From the NCBI RefSeq assembly GCF_003860465.1, contig NZ_CP034185.1, forward strand, positions 363,731-427,730: DNA of 64,000 nucleotides, read 5' to 3'. This DNA is from Deinococcus psychrotolerans (GTDB lineage Bacteria > Deinococcota > Deinococci > Deinococcales > Deinococcaceae). Below are positions 8,161-16,482 of this stretch, piece by piece. Both the position numbers and the translations under genes were made by a program. The stretch's first letter is position 1. Each line of letters begins with the position of its first letter. The notes below the pieces were generated by a model. The model did not search any database, was not told the origin of the DNA, and saw only the letters and a program-made list of their open reading frames with translations.

Positions 8161-9009
8161 ATGCCTACCCCTTCCGAGCCGCTCACCCTCAGCGCCCTCT
8201 ACATTTACCCGGTCAAATCGGCCGGCGGCATTTCGCTCTCGACTTCGGCGGTGGGGCCGCGTGGCCTGATTCATGACCGGCGCTGGATGGTGGTGGACGC
8301 GTCGGGGCGGCTGGTGACGCAGCGCGAGGAGACGCGCCTCAAGTTGGTGGACGTCAGCTTGGAAGAGAGCGGCCTGCGACTCGGCGCACCGCAGATGCCC
8401 AGCTTAAGTGTGCCTTTTGAGCCGCAGGGCCAGCTCCTCACCGCCGACCTGTGGGGCCAAATGCTGCCGAGTGTTTCGGTGTCGCCGGAGTGCGCCGCGT
8501 GGCTGAGTCGGTACTTGGGCGGCCAGTTCGAGCTGGTTTATATGCCCGACGAAACGCAGCGCTTTCAACCGGATGACCGGCCTTATAGCTCGCAGCTCAG
8601 CTTCGTGGACGGCAGTCCATTTAACCTGATCAGCGCGGCGTCACTGGCTGACCTCAACGCCCAACTCGCTCGCCCGGTCAGCGCCGCCGATCTGCGCCCC
8701 AACTTTGTGATCAGCGGCGGGGCCGCGTATCAAGAAGACTTCTGGCGGCGCATCCGCATCGGCGCGGTGGGTTTTGAAGTGGTGGAAACCTGTGCCAGAT
8801 GCAGCGTCATCAACGTGACGAAGGAAGCCCAGATGAGCGCCGAACCGCTCCGCACGCTGGCCCGCACCCGCAGACGCGGTCAGGACGTGCCGTTCGGACA
8901 AAATATGGTGCAAGACGCGCCGCTGACTGGGCGAACCGGACGCCTCGACGTGGGCGACAAGCTGGAAGTGCTGGAAATTGCCGACACACCAACACCGATT
9001 TATCACTGA
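8161..9009 (+). CDS. MOSC domain protein (YcbX/mARC-like)
   Basis: The 282-residue protein has the MOSC N-terminal beta-barrel signature (LYIYPVKSAGG; DRRWMVVD) and a C-terminal MOSC core with a CxRC motif (ETCARCSVIN). The cysteine in that region binds the molybdenum cofactor in the mARC/YcbX family, whose members reduce N-hydroxylated compounds. No fused ferredoxin domain is present, so an external electron donor would be needed. The start at 8161 is preceded by AAAGGA; the frame extends to 8119 but has no ribosome site there. It follows the kinase gene by 42 bases and may be read through from the sugar operon. Confidence 0.85.
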   Translation: MPTPSEPLTLSALYIYPVKSAGGISLSTSAVGPRGLIHDRRWMVVDASGRLVTQREETRLKLVDVSLEESGLRLGAPQMPSLSVPFEPQGQLLTADLWGQMLPSVSVSPECAAWLSRYLGGQFELVYMPDETQRFQPDDRPYSSQLSFVDGSPFNLISAASLADLNAQLARPVSAADLRPNFVISGGAAYQEDFWRRIRIGAVGFEVVETCARCSVINVTKEAQMSAEPLRTLARTRRRGQDVPFGQNMVQDAPLTGRTGRLDVGDKLEVLEIADTPTPIYH

Positions 9010-9094
9010 AGCGGACTCCACCAGTGGCGCAACTGGGGAAAGTCAGTATCTAGTACGATCAAGAATTCGCCAGCAGTGAAAAGATCTTACCTGG

Positions 9095-9125
9095 TTTACA
9101 TCTCAACATAATAAACAGCTACACT
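9095..9125 (+). promoter_or_regulatory. Promoter of leaderless NTF2-like gene
   Basis: TTTACA at 9095-9100 and TACACT at 9120-9125 are 19 bases apart. The -10 ends only 5 bases before ATG 9131, so the mRNA would start at or very near the start codon. There is no Shine-Dalgarno sequence. Confidence 0.6.
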
Positions 9126-9130
9126 GCACC

Positions 9131-9556
9131 ATGACTTCTACTGACCCGCAGCATGTCCTGAGCGCTTACCAGGCCGCCGTCTTTGCCAGAGATGTGGACG
9201 CGCTGCTGGCTCTCTACGCCGAGGAGGTCTGTGTTTTTGATGTGTGGGGGGTCTGGGCTTACGACGGGGCCACCGCTTGGCGCACAGCGGTGGAAGAGTG
9301 GTTCGGCTCGCTGGGCGATGAACAGGTACAGGTCAGTTTCAGTGAAGTGCAGGTCAGAGCGGGCGACAACCTGAGCACGCTTCACGCTGTCGTGACGTAT
9401 CAGGGCCAGTCGGCGCGGGGCGAGGTGCTCAGGGCCATGCAAAATCGGCTGACTTGGGTGCTGGAACGGCGTTTGGGCGGATGGAAAATTATCCACGAGC
9501 ACACCTCCGCGCCCGCCAATCCTGAAACGCTCAAAGTGATGCTTGCCAAAGCCTGA
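9131..9556 (+). CDS. NTF2-like / SnoaL-type protein of unknown function
   Basis: The 141-residue protein fits the NTF2-like cone fold: an N-terminal helix (DPQHVLSAYQAAVFARDVDALLALYAEE) and a C-terminal strand ending WKIIHEHTSAP. This is typical of the SnoaL-like and calcium/calmodulin kinase II association-type domains. Such proteins range from small isomerases and hydrolases to plain binding proteins, and nothing here fixes the activity. The gene stands alone with its own leaderless-type promoter and is followed after 36 bases by the ThuA gene. Confidence 0.75.
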   Translation: MTSTDPQHVLSAYQAAVFARDVDALLALYAEEVCVFDVWGVWAYDGATAWRTAVEEWFGSLGDEQVQVSFSEVQVRAGDNLSTLHAVVTYQGQSARGEVLRAMQNRLTWVLERRLGGWKIIHEHTSAPANPETLKVMLAKA

Positions 9557-9592
9557 CGTGTCATGCTCAGAGGCGCTAGATTCAGAATCACC

Positions 9593-10366
9593 ATGACCCA
9601 AACCCCCGTAACCCAGACCAACCCTCAGCCGCGCATCACCGTTTGGAACGAATACCGCCACGAAAAAGAAAACCCCAAGGTCAGCGCCGTTTACCCGGAC
9701 GGCATTCACAAAGTGATTGCGGTGGGCCTGAGCGCTCACGGCTTCGAGAACGTTCACACCGCCACGCTCGATGAGCCGGAACACGGCCTGACCAATGAGG
9801 TGCTGGACAACACCGACGTGCTGATCTGGTGGGGCCACAAAGCGCACGGCGACGTGTCGGACGAGGTCGCCGCCAAAGTGGTGGCCCGCGTGCTGGACGG
9901 CATGGGCCTGATCGTGCTGCACTCTGGGCATTTCAGCAAGGTCTTCAAAGCACTGATGGGCACCGGCTGCGACCTCAAGTGGCGCGAGGCCAACGACAAA
10001 GAGCGGCTGTGGGTCGTCAACCCGGCGCACCCGATTGCCCAGAACGTCGGTGAATACATCGAGCTGGAAGCCGAGGAGATGTACGGCGAACATTTTGATA
10101 TACCCGCGCCAGACGAGCTGGTGTTTGTCAGTTGGTTTTCCGGCGGTGAGGTCTTCAGAAGCGGCTGCACCTTCACGCGCGGCAGCGGCAAGATCTTTTA
10201 CTTTCGGCCCGGTCACGAGACGTATCCGACCTACCATCAGGCCAAGATTCAGCAGGTCATCGCCAACGCTGCTTTGTGGGCACGCCCCACCGCCAGCGCC
10301 CCGCGCTCGTTCGGAAACCGGCCAGAGCCTTTAGAACCCTTGCACACCCAAACGGAACGGCAGTGA
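9593..10366 (+). CDS. ThuA-like domain protein
   Basis: The 257-residue protein has the ThuA pattern: [19 protein letters not shown] at the start, [25 protein letters not shown] and a C-terminal [17 protein letters not shown]. ThuA proteins are class I glutamine-amidotransferase-like folds linked to trehalose and other sugar use; their activity is poorly defined. ATG 9593 was chosen because TAGATT lies just upstream like a leaderless -10; ATG 9563 is an in-frame alternative without ribosome site. Its stop overlaps the start of a Gfo/Idh/MocA dehydrogenase, a common partner of ThuA in sugar operons. Confidence 0.85.
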   Translation: MTQTPVTQTNPQPRITVWNEYRHEKENPKVSAVYPDGIHKVIAVGLSAHGFENVHTATLDEPEHGLTNEVLDNTDVLIWWGHKAHGDVSDEVAAKVVARVLDGMGLIVLHSGHFSKVFKALMGTGCDLKWREANDKERLWVVNPAHPIAQNVGEYIELEAEEMYGEHFDIPAPDELVFVSWFSGGEVFRSGCTFTRGSGKIFYFRPGHETYPTYHQAKIQQVIANAALWARPTASAPRSFGNRPEPLEPLHTQTERQ

Positions 10367-11433
10367 CCTCTCCCCTGCTCAATGCTGCCCCACTGAATGT
10401 CGCCATCATCGGCGCGGGGGCCATTTCAGTGCGGCACTTTGAAGGCTACCGGGCAGCGGGCGCGAACGTGGTGACCTTTGCCGAACCGAGCGAAGGCATG
10501 CGCCTGAGCCGCGAGGCCGATTGGAACGCACGCGGCTACCTTGACTTCACGGAAATGCTGGAGCGCGAACAGGTGCAGGCGCTCAGCATCTGCACGCCCA
10601 ACGCTTTTCACGCGCCCGCCGCGCTGGCCGCCCTGAAGCGGGGCATCCACGTGCTGTGCGAAAAGCCGCTGTCGCTGGACTTGGCCGCTTGCAGCGAGAT
10701 GATCGCGGCGGCAGCGGCCAGCGGAGCCATTTTGCAGACCAACCACCACCTGCGCTCCAGTCCGAATGTGCAAACCGCCAAGCGCCTAATTGAAGAAGGC
10801 CGGATTGGGCGCGTCACCTTTATGCGGCTGCGCCAAGCCCATGACTGGGGCGGCGCGGAGGAAGTGCGCGGCGCGTTTGGCAGCCTCAAAGCCAGCGGCG
10901 GCGGCAGCCTGCTCGACAACGGCTGTCACATGATGGATTTGGCGCGGCACTTCGGCGGCGACGTGCGCAGCATTTTTGCACGGCTGGCGACCCTCAAGTT
11001 TGACACTGAGGTAGAAGACACCAGCGTCGCCTCGCTCGAATTTGAAAGCGGAGCGCTGGGCAGCGTGGAAAACGCTTGGACGGCCACCGGCTGGGAGGAA
11101 AGCTTCGCGGTCTACGGCACGCACGGCGCACTCGAATGCAGCAACCGCCTCGGCAGGGCCAGACTGCGCTTTGTCAGCCGCACGGCGGGCACCGGCAGTT
11201 GGGACGACACCGACGAAACGTGGTACGACTTTGCCGCGCTGAATGAGCCGCATTACGCTCACCTCGCCAGCGTCGTGGCTTTTGTCCGCAGCATCACGGG
11301 GGGCACGCCGGTCGTGTGCAGCGGCGAAGACGGCCGCGAGAGCGTGCGCCTGGTGCTGGGCGGTTACGAAAGCGCCCGCAGCGGAATGCCGGTTGGGATG
11401 CAGGCCACTCCGGGAGCGGGCCACGAAATCTAG
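10363..11433 (+). CDS. Gfo/Idh/MocA-family NAD(P)-dependent oxidoreductase
   Basis: The protein has an N-terminal Rossmann motif ([17 protein letters not shown]), the family sugar-dehydrogenase motif CEKPLSLD, and a C-terminal domain with [19 protein letters not shown]. The family oxidises sugars, inositols or their derivatives using NAD(P). The start is taken as GTG 10363, which overlaps the ThuA stop (GTGA) and gives 356 residues with the Rossmann strand near the N-terminus. The open frame runs further upstream only because it overlaps the ThuA gene. The tight coupling with ThuA suggests one sugar-modifying unit; the substrate is not evident. Confidence 0.87.
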   Translation: MTSPLLNAAPLNVAIIGAGAISVRHFEGYRAAGANVVTFAEPSEGMRLSREADWNARGYLDFTEMLEREQVQALSICTPNAFHAPAALAALKRGIHVLCEKPLSLDLAACSEMIAAAAASGAILQTNHHLRSSPNVQTAKRLIEEGRIGRVTFMRLRQAHDWGGAEEVRGAFGSLKASGGGSLLDNGCHMMDLARHFGGDVRSIFARLATLKFDTEVEDTSVASLEFESGALGSVENAWTATGWEESFAVYGTHGALECSNRLGRARLRFVSRTAGTGSWDDTDETWYDFAALNEPHYAHLASVVAFVRSITGGTPVVCSGEDGRESVRLVLGGYESARSGMPVGMQATPGAGHEI

Positions 11434-11496
11434 AGAAAGCGGCGGCCTAGAAGAAACTTGTCTTGAGGTGACCCACTGCCTTCATCCCCGACATCC

Positions 11497-12618
11497 TCAA
11501 ACTTGCAGATCCAGCGTCCTGACTTCCTGAGCGGCAAAGCGCTCGATGCTCAGCGGCGAGACATCAATGAACGGCGTTTCATTCAGCGCCAGTTGCGCCA
11601 TGACCCGCCCGGTGGCCGCCGCCTGCATCACGCCGTGACCGGAAAACCCGCAGGCGTTGAGCCAGCCTTCTGCGCCCGGCATCCGGCCCACCACCGGGAA
11701 CTGATCGGGCGTGAGTTCGTAATAGCCCCACCAACTGGCTTTTTGGTCGAGTGAGGCGCTCTCCAAAAAGGGAAAGCGCTCCAAAGCCAGCGCCAAAGTG
11801 GGTTCCAGCCAGTCCCAGCTCATGCCCTCGCGCCAGCCGGTATCCAAAGGGTCGGCCCGCCCAAAGATCAGCCGCTCGCCTTCCGAGCGCAAATACACTC
11901 CACTGGCGAGGTCGAAAGTCATTGGTACGGGTTTGGGAAGGTCAATGGAGGCTGTCGAGAAGACCATCCGGCGGGCGGGCCTGACCGGGATGTCCAGACC
12001 GGCCAGAGCGCCGATTTCGCCCGACCACGCGCCAGCGGCGTTGAGGAGTTGCGGGGCCTCGAAGGTGCCGCTGGGCGTGGTGACTCGCCAGCTCTCGCCC
12101 ACCCGCTCAATGGCCGTCACGGGCGTGTCCAGCAGTATCCGCGCCCCCGCTTCGCGGGCCAGCCGCACATATTCATGGTTGAGACTGTGGGCGTCCACCT
12201 TGCCGTCGGTGGAGCAAAAGCTGCACCCGCCGAGGCCAGCCGTGTTGAAGGTGGTGTACTGCTGGGCTTCGTCAGGTGTGAGCGCCAGCGACGCAATGCC
12301 CAGACTCTGCTGCAAGGCCACCGCCTCCTGGTGCGCGGCCCAGCCCGCTTCGGGAATCAGCATCAAGTAGCCTTCCGCTCGGTAGCCCGACTCGGGCATG
12401 GCGGCGTACTCGGCGATGCTTTCACGCGACAGCAAAATATTGGTGGCGGAGTTGAACTGCGCCCGCACGCCCGCCACGCTTTTGCCGGTAGAGCCGCTGG
12501 CAGGGTGGTTTTTTTCGAGCACCATGACCTTGAGGCCCCGCTGGGCCAGCCGGTAGGCACTCGCCGCACCGATGATTCCGGCTCCGATCACGAGGATGTC
12601 CGCCGTTCGATGGATCAC
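11497..12618 (-). CDS. FAD-dependent amine/amino acid oxidoreductase (DAO/sarcosine oxidase family)
   Basis: The 373-residue protein starts with the FAD-binding motif ILVIGAGIIGAASAYRLAQR followed by the E of VLEKN. It contains AGAWSGEIG and ends with a second flavin-contacting segment (NACGFSGHGVMQAAATGRVM), all typical of the DAO superfamily that oxidises secondary amines or D-amino acids. It is the last gene of a leftward operon; its ATG overlaps the stop of the SDR gene (ATGA). With the 5-oxoprolinase genes upstream, a cyclic imino acid or N-substituted amino acid is a plausible substrate, but this is inference. Confidence 0.87.
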   Translation of the reverse strand: MIHRTADILVIGAGIIGAASAYRLAQRGLKVMVLEKNHPASGSTGKSVAGVRAQFNSATNILLSRESIAEYAAMPESGYRAEGYLMLIPEAGWAAHQEAVALQQSLGIASLALTPDEAQQYTTFNTAGLGGCSFCSTDGKVDAHSLNHEYVRLAREAGARILLDTPVTAIERVGESWRVTTPSGTFEAPQLLNAAGAWSGEIGALAGLDIPVRPARRMVFSTASIDLPKPVPMTFDLASGVYLRSEGERLIFGRADPLDTGWREGMSWDWLEPTLALALERFPFLESASLDQKASWWGYYELTPDQFPVVGRMPGAEGWLNACGFSGHGVMQAAATGRVMAQLALNETPFIDVSPLSIERFAAQEVRTLDLQV

Positions 12619-13433
12619 GCGAGATCTGCCTCAACAATGGGAAAGCCTTCCACCGGAAAAGTGTCCACGTTGGCTGAGCGCTGCTGCACCAAGACGCCGC
12701 CGTCCACACTGATAAGCTGGCCGGTGATGTAGGCCGCGTCGTCCGAGGCCAGAAACAGCGCCGCGCCGGTCATGTCCTCGGCCACGCCGTAGCGGCCCAG
12801 CGGCACGGTCTTTTCGCGCTGGCGCAACTCGGCTTCGGTCAGGCCGTAAGTGTTGATAAAGCCCGGCACCACGCCGCAGACCCGGACGCCGTAAGGAGCC
12901 AAATCCAGCGCCATCGAGCGGGTCATGGCCTCGATGCCGCCCTTGGTCGCGTCGTAGGCCACGTTGCCCCGGTGGGCGCGGGTCGCGCCGCCGGACGAGG
13001 TGGTCAGGATGACACCTTTGCGCCGCCTGACCATGATCTTGGCCGCCCTATGCGAGCACAGGAACACGCTCTTGAGATTGACCTGCTGAATCTTGTCCCA
13101 CCACGCTTCGTCCCCTTCCAGAAAATGGCGGGCGGTGTCGATCAGGGCGGCATTGTTGTACAGCACGTCCACATAGCCAAATTCGGCTTCCACTCGGTTG
13201 AACATGGTTTCGACCTGCGCGGCGTCGGACACGTCGGCGGGGACGGCCAGCGCTGATCCGCCCGCCGCTTTGATCTCGTCCACGACCGCCTGCACCATTT
13301 CGGCTTTGATGTCATTGACGGCGACGTTTGCGCCCTCGGCGGCAAACCGCAGCGCCACCGCCCGCCCGATGCCGCCGCCCGCTCCGGTGATGAGGACGGT
13401 TTTGCCAGTGAAACGTGCTTGATTGGGGGTCAT
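12615..13433 (-). CDS. Short-chain dehydrogenase/reductase
   Basis: This classical SDR of 272 residues has the cofactor motif TGAGGGIG (16-23), NNAA (93-96) and the catalytic YxxxK (Y160, K164) with serines at 146-147. An acidic residue after strand 2 (NDIK) suggests NAD(H). It sits between the fused PxpB-PxpC gene and the flavin oxidoreductase gene, with 4-base overlaps on both sides, so all are translated from one message. The substrate is unknown. Confidence 0.9.
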   Translation of the reverse strand: MTPNQARFTGKTVLITGAGGGIGRAVALRFAAEGANVAVNDIKAEMVQAVVDEIKAAGGSALAVPADVSDAAQVETMFNRVEAEFGYVDVLYNNAALIDTARHFLEGDEAWWDKIQQVNLKSVFLCSHRAAKIMVRRRKGVILTTSSGGATRAHRGNVAYDATKGGIEAMTRSMALDLAPYGVRVCGVVPGFINTYGLTEAELRQREKTVPLGRYGVAEDMTGAALFLASDDAAYITGQLISVDGGVLVQQRSANVDTFPVEGFPIVEADLA

Positions 13434-14989
13434 AAGTTCTCCTGTGTGTTGAGAAACCAGCGCCGCGCCCAGCTTTCGGCAGAGCCAGACAGCTCAGGCT
13501 TGAAGGATACGAGTTGGCCAGGCCGCAGTTGCGCCGCCAGCGGCAAATCGTGGGGGTGCAGGACGGCGGGTTTGCTGTATCCGCCGATGCGGCCCCGGTC
13601 TGCCAGCAGCAAAATCGGCTCGCCCGCTGGCGTCACCTGCACCGCTCCCAGCGGCGTGGCCTCGCTGATGACTTGCCCGCCCGGCACACTTGGCCCACCC
13701 AGCCGCAGGCCCATCCGGTCTGAGCCGGTGACGCGGAAGGGAGCGCTGCCCAAACTCACGAGCGCTTCCCGCGTCGCCTGAGGGCCAGGCAGCAGGCGTA
13801 AGGTAATACGCTCCGGCAAGTTGAGCGGCAAATTGGAAAAGCCGGGGAGGGCAGGTTGCAAGCTCGCCAGCCCCAGCACGTCACCAGCCCGCAGGGGCCG
13901 CCCCACCCGCCCGATCAAATCGGTGCTGCTGCTGCCCAGAAACGGCAGGCTCTCAAAACCGCCCGCCACCGCCAAGTAAGCCCGCGCTCCGAGGTGGGTG
14001 GAGGTAAAGCGCAACGTTTGACCCGCCCGCAACCGGAAACTCTGCTGCATCGGCTGGCCTTCAGGCCGCATCCCGAAGCCGGCCACGCCCACCACCACGC
14101 TGCGCAGGGCGGTCAGAACCGGGCCTTTGAGGGTGAGTTCGAGGAGAGGCGCGTCCGGCGAGTTGCCGACCAAACCGTTGGCGAAGTGGGCCGAGCGGCT
14201 GTCCAGCGGGCCGCTACGGGCAAGGCCCACCGCTGCTTGCCCAAAGCGTCCGACATCCAAAAGCACATCCAGCAGGCCGGGCTTCTCGACCCGGAAGGCC
14301 GGGAAGTGGGGTTCGGCGGGCCACAATTCGCGCACGGCGGGGAGGGCCGGGGTGTCGCCCTCGGCGGGGATGAAACGCACCTTGTCGCCTGCCACGATCA
14401 AAAACGGCTCGGCGCGGTTGGGGTCGTAGATGGTCGTCAGGGCGGTGCCCAGCAAGTTCCAACCCCCCGGCGAGGGCAACGGATAAACGCAGGTTTGAGC
14501 GTTGGCCATTGCCACGGCGTTCGGCGGCACAGTGGGGCGCGGGGTGGCGCGACGCGGTAAGCGCAAACTCGGCGGCACCTCACCCAGAAAGGGAAAACCC
14601 GGCGTGAAGCCCACCGCGTAGACGTGGTACTCGGGAGCGCTGTGCTGGCGAATCACCTCGGCCTCGCTCAGGCCGGTGCGCTCAGCCACATCGGAGAGGT
14701 CGGGGCCATCGTAGCGAACGGGAAGTTCAATCAGGCGGCCCGCTGACGCCCTTCCTTCACTCAGATTTTGCAGGTGCCGCACCACCCACGCCCGCACCGC
14801 TCCCGCATCAATCAGCGCTTCGTCAAACTCCACATACAAGTTGACATAACTGGGACACAGATCGGTGACGCCCGGCGGCACATCGGCCAGCAGAGCGCGG
14901 TGCAGAGCGTGAAGGCGGGCATTTTGGCGCAAGTCGAGTTGCTCGGCGAACTGAATGTAAAAGCCGGTGGGTTGGCTGGGCCGCCGCAT
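13430..14989 (-). CDS. 5-oxoprolinase PxpB-PxpC fusion (biotin-dependent carboxyltransferase-like)
   Basis: The 519-residue protein carries a PxpB/KipI-type half (YVNLYVEFDEALID; GFTPGFPFLGEV; NAQTCVYPLPSPGGW) up to about residue 220. It continues into a PxpC/KipA-type half (GLARSGPLDSRSAHFANGLVGN; YLAVAGGF; VPGGQVISEATPLGAVQV). In most bacteria these are separate subunits that, with PxpA, split 5-oxoproline to glutamate using ATP. Fused forms also occur in urea amidolyase-related proteins, but there is no biotin-carboxylase part here. The start shares its A with the stop of pxpA (TAATG). Confidence 0.88.
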   Translation of the reverse strand: MRRPSQPTGFYIQFAEQLDLRQNARLHALHRALLADVPPGVTDLCPSYVNLYVEFDEALIDAGAVRAWVVRHLQNLSEGRASAGRLIELPVRYDGPDLSDVAERTGLSEAEVIRQHSAPEYHVYAVGFTPGFPFLGEVPPSLRLPRRATPRPTVPPNAVAMANAQTCVYPLPSPGGWNLLGTALTTIYDPNRAEPFLIVAGDKVRFIPAEGDTPALPAVRELWPAEPHFPAFRVEKPGLLDVLLDVGRFGQAAVGLARSGPLDSRSAHFANGLVGNSPDAPLLELTLKGPVLTALRSVVVGVAGFGMRPEGQPMQQSFRLRAGQTLRFTSTHLGARAYLAVAGGFESLPFLGSSSTDLIGRVGRPLRAGDVLGLASLQPALPGFSNLPLNLPERITLRLLPGPQATREALVSLGSAPFRVTGSDRMGLRLGGPSVPGGQVISEATPLGAVQVTPAGEPILLLADRGRIGGYSKPAVLHPHDLPLAAQLRPGQLVSFKPELSGSAESWARRWFLNTQENL

Positions 14990-15762
14990 TACAAATCAGT
15001 CTTGGCAAAAGAGCGCACCGTCACGCCCACATCTTCCAGCGCGTTCCGAATGGCGTGGGCGATCTGAACGGCGTTGGGATTGTCGCCGTGAATGCACAGC
15101 GAGTCCACTTTGCATTCGAAGAACCCACCGTCAACCGCTTCCACGAGGCCTTCGAGCACCATCATCACGGCGCGGCGGGCGGCTTCCTTGGGGTCGTGAA
15201 TGCTGGAACCGGCCATGCTGCGCGGCGCGAGGCGGCCGTCTTTCAGATAAGCGCGTTCGGGAAAAGTTTCCAGCACCACCGGCACACCCAAAGCGCGGGC
15301 CTGTATATCCAGCTCGGTAGAGGGCAGCACCATCAGAGGCAGACGCGAATCAAAGTCGCGGGTGGCCTGAGCAATCGCCTGAGCCGTCGGCGCGTGCACA
15401 CAAGCGCGGTTGGAGAGTGCGCCGTGGGCCTTGACGTGTTGTAAGCGGCTTCCGGCGGCCTGCGCCATGCCGGAGAGGGCCGAAATCTGGTAGAGGCAAT
15501 CGGCATAAACTTGCTCTGGAGTGGCCTCCATGACGCGCCGCCCGAAGCCTGCCAAATCGGGGTAACTGGGATGTGCGCCAATGCCCAAACCGTGCTGCTT
15601 GGCCAGCGCGACAGCGCTTTGCATGGTCAGCGGATCGCCCGCGTGGAAGCCACAGGCGATATTGACGCTGCTGAGAAGCGGAAAGAGCGCCGCGTCGTCG
15701 CCCAAAGTCCAAGCCCCGTAGGACTCGCCCGCATCGGCGTTGAGATCAATGGTTTTGCTCAC
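14989..15762 (-). CDS. pxpA: 5-oxoprolinase subunit A (LamB/YcsF family)
   Basis: The 257-residue protein begins with the family hallmark TIDLNADAGESYGAWTLGDD and has ACGFHAGDPLTM and HVKAHGALSN, metal and substrate elements of the YcsF fold. PxpA acts with PxpB and PxpC to hydrolyse 5-oxoproline, a damaged form of glutamine and glutamate, back to glutamate. It is the first gene of the operon pxpA, pxpBC fusion, SDR, flavin oxidoreductase. Length and motifs are standard. Confidence 0.92.
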   Translation of the reverse strand: MSKTIDLNADAGESYGAWTLGDDAALFPLLSSVNIACGFHAGDPLTMQSAVALAKQHGLGIGAHPSYPDLAGFGRRVMEATPEQVYADCLYQISALSGMAQAAGSRLQHVKAHGALSNRACVHAPTAQAIAQATRDFDSRLPLMVLPSTELDIQARALGVPVVLETFPERAYLKDGRLAPRSMAGSSIHDPKEAARRAVMMVLEGLVEAVDGGFFECKVDSLCIHGDNPNAVQIAHAIRNALEDVGVTVRSFAKTDL

Positions 15763-15822
15763 GCTCTTACGTTAGCGGAAGTCAGGCGTAGACGGGTTCA
15801 GAGAGCTTGACCTCTAGGCATC

Positions 15823-16353
15823 TTACCGCTGCAACAAAGCAATCAAGCTGCGGCGGGTCAGTTCGACGCTCAGGCCGTAAGCCAGGTGTGATCCGGCTTC
15901 CCACAGCACGGCAGAGGGCGGCAGTTGCCAGGGCCAGGCCTGAAAACCAGTGGCGGGCACGGCGGTGGCGTGGGTCAGGCCGTACATCACCGCGCCTGCC
16001 GGAGCGCCCGCGCCGCGCGTCACCGCCGGACTGATTTCGGCTAGCGCTCCGTAAACCGCGCCGAGGCCCGCGCCCAGCGTGTAGTGAATGGCCTGCTGAG
16101 CGGCCATCTTCTGCGGCCTACTAAGATTGGTGCCCGCCGCGTCCGCCGCCGCCTGCACCATCTCGGCGGGCGGCATATGGTCGGGCCGCCCGCTGATATC
16201 GGCCCCGATCATCTTTTTCTCGGCAGGCGTCGGGGGGAAAATCGACTCGGCCAAGGTTTGCAGCGGCGGCTCCACAAACGACTTGACATAAGCGCCGACC
16301 ACACCTGACACCGCTCCGATGAGCATTCCACTGAGGATTTGAGGCTGTTTCAT
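15823..16353 (-). CDS. DUF1440 membrane protein (YagU-like)
   Basis: The 176-residue protein matches the DUF1440/YagU family: an N-terminal membrane segment rich in glycine (LIGAVSGVVGAYVKSFVEP), a central membrane segment (YTLGAGLGAVYGALAE), another near GAPAGAVMYGLTHATAV, and the HLAYGLSVELTRR tail. E. coli YagU has been linked to acid resistance, but the molecular role is unknown. It lies 60 bases upstream of pxpA on the same strand and could be co-transcribed. Confidence 0.8.
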   Translation of the reverse strand: MKQPQILSGMLIGAVSGVVGAYVKSFVEPPLQTLAESIFPPTPAEKKMIGADISGRPDHMPPAEMVQAAADAAGTNLSRPQKMAAQQAIHYTLGAGLGAVYGALAEISPAVTRGAGAPAGAVMYGLTHATAVPATGFQAWPWQLPPSAVLWEAGSHLAYGLSVELTRRSLIALLQR

Positions 16354-16446
16354 TTTGGCAGCATAAGGGCTACCGGTTGTGCGATTCAGGCGGTTAAAGA
16401 CTCTCTCAAGCGCGGGAGACAGTCAGCAGAGTGATGGAACTCAGCG

Positions 16447-16475
16447 TTGACACCCTGTAGCTTATTGTTTACACT
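16447..16475 (+). promoter_or_regulatory. Promoter of the molybdate cluster
   Basis: A perfect -35 TTGACA (16447-16452) and a -10 TACACT (16470-16475) are separated by 17 bases. The -10 ends 7 bases before ATG 16483, which implies a leaderless or nearly leaderless transcript and rules out the upstream in-frame start at 16447. Confidence 0.8.
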
Positions 16476-16482
16476 CGTTGGG

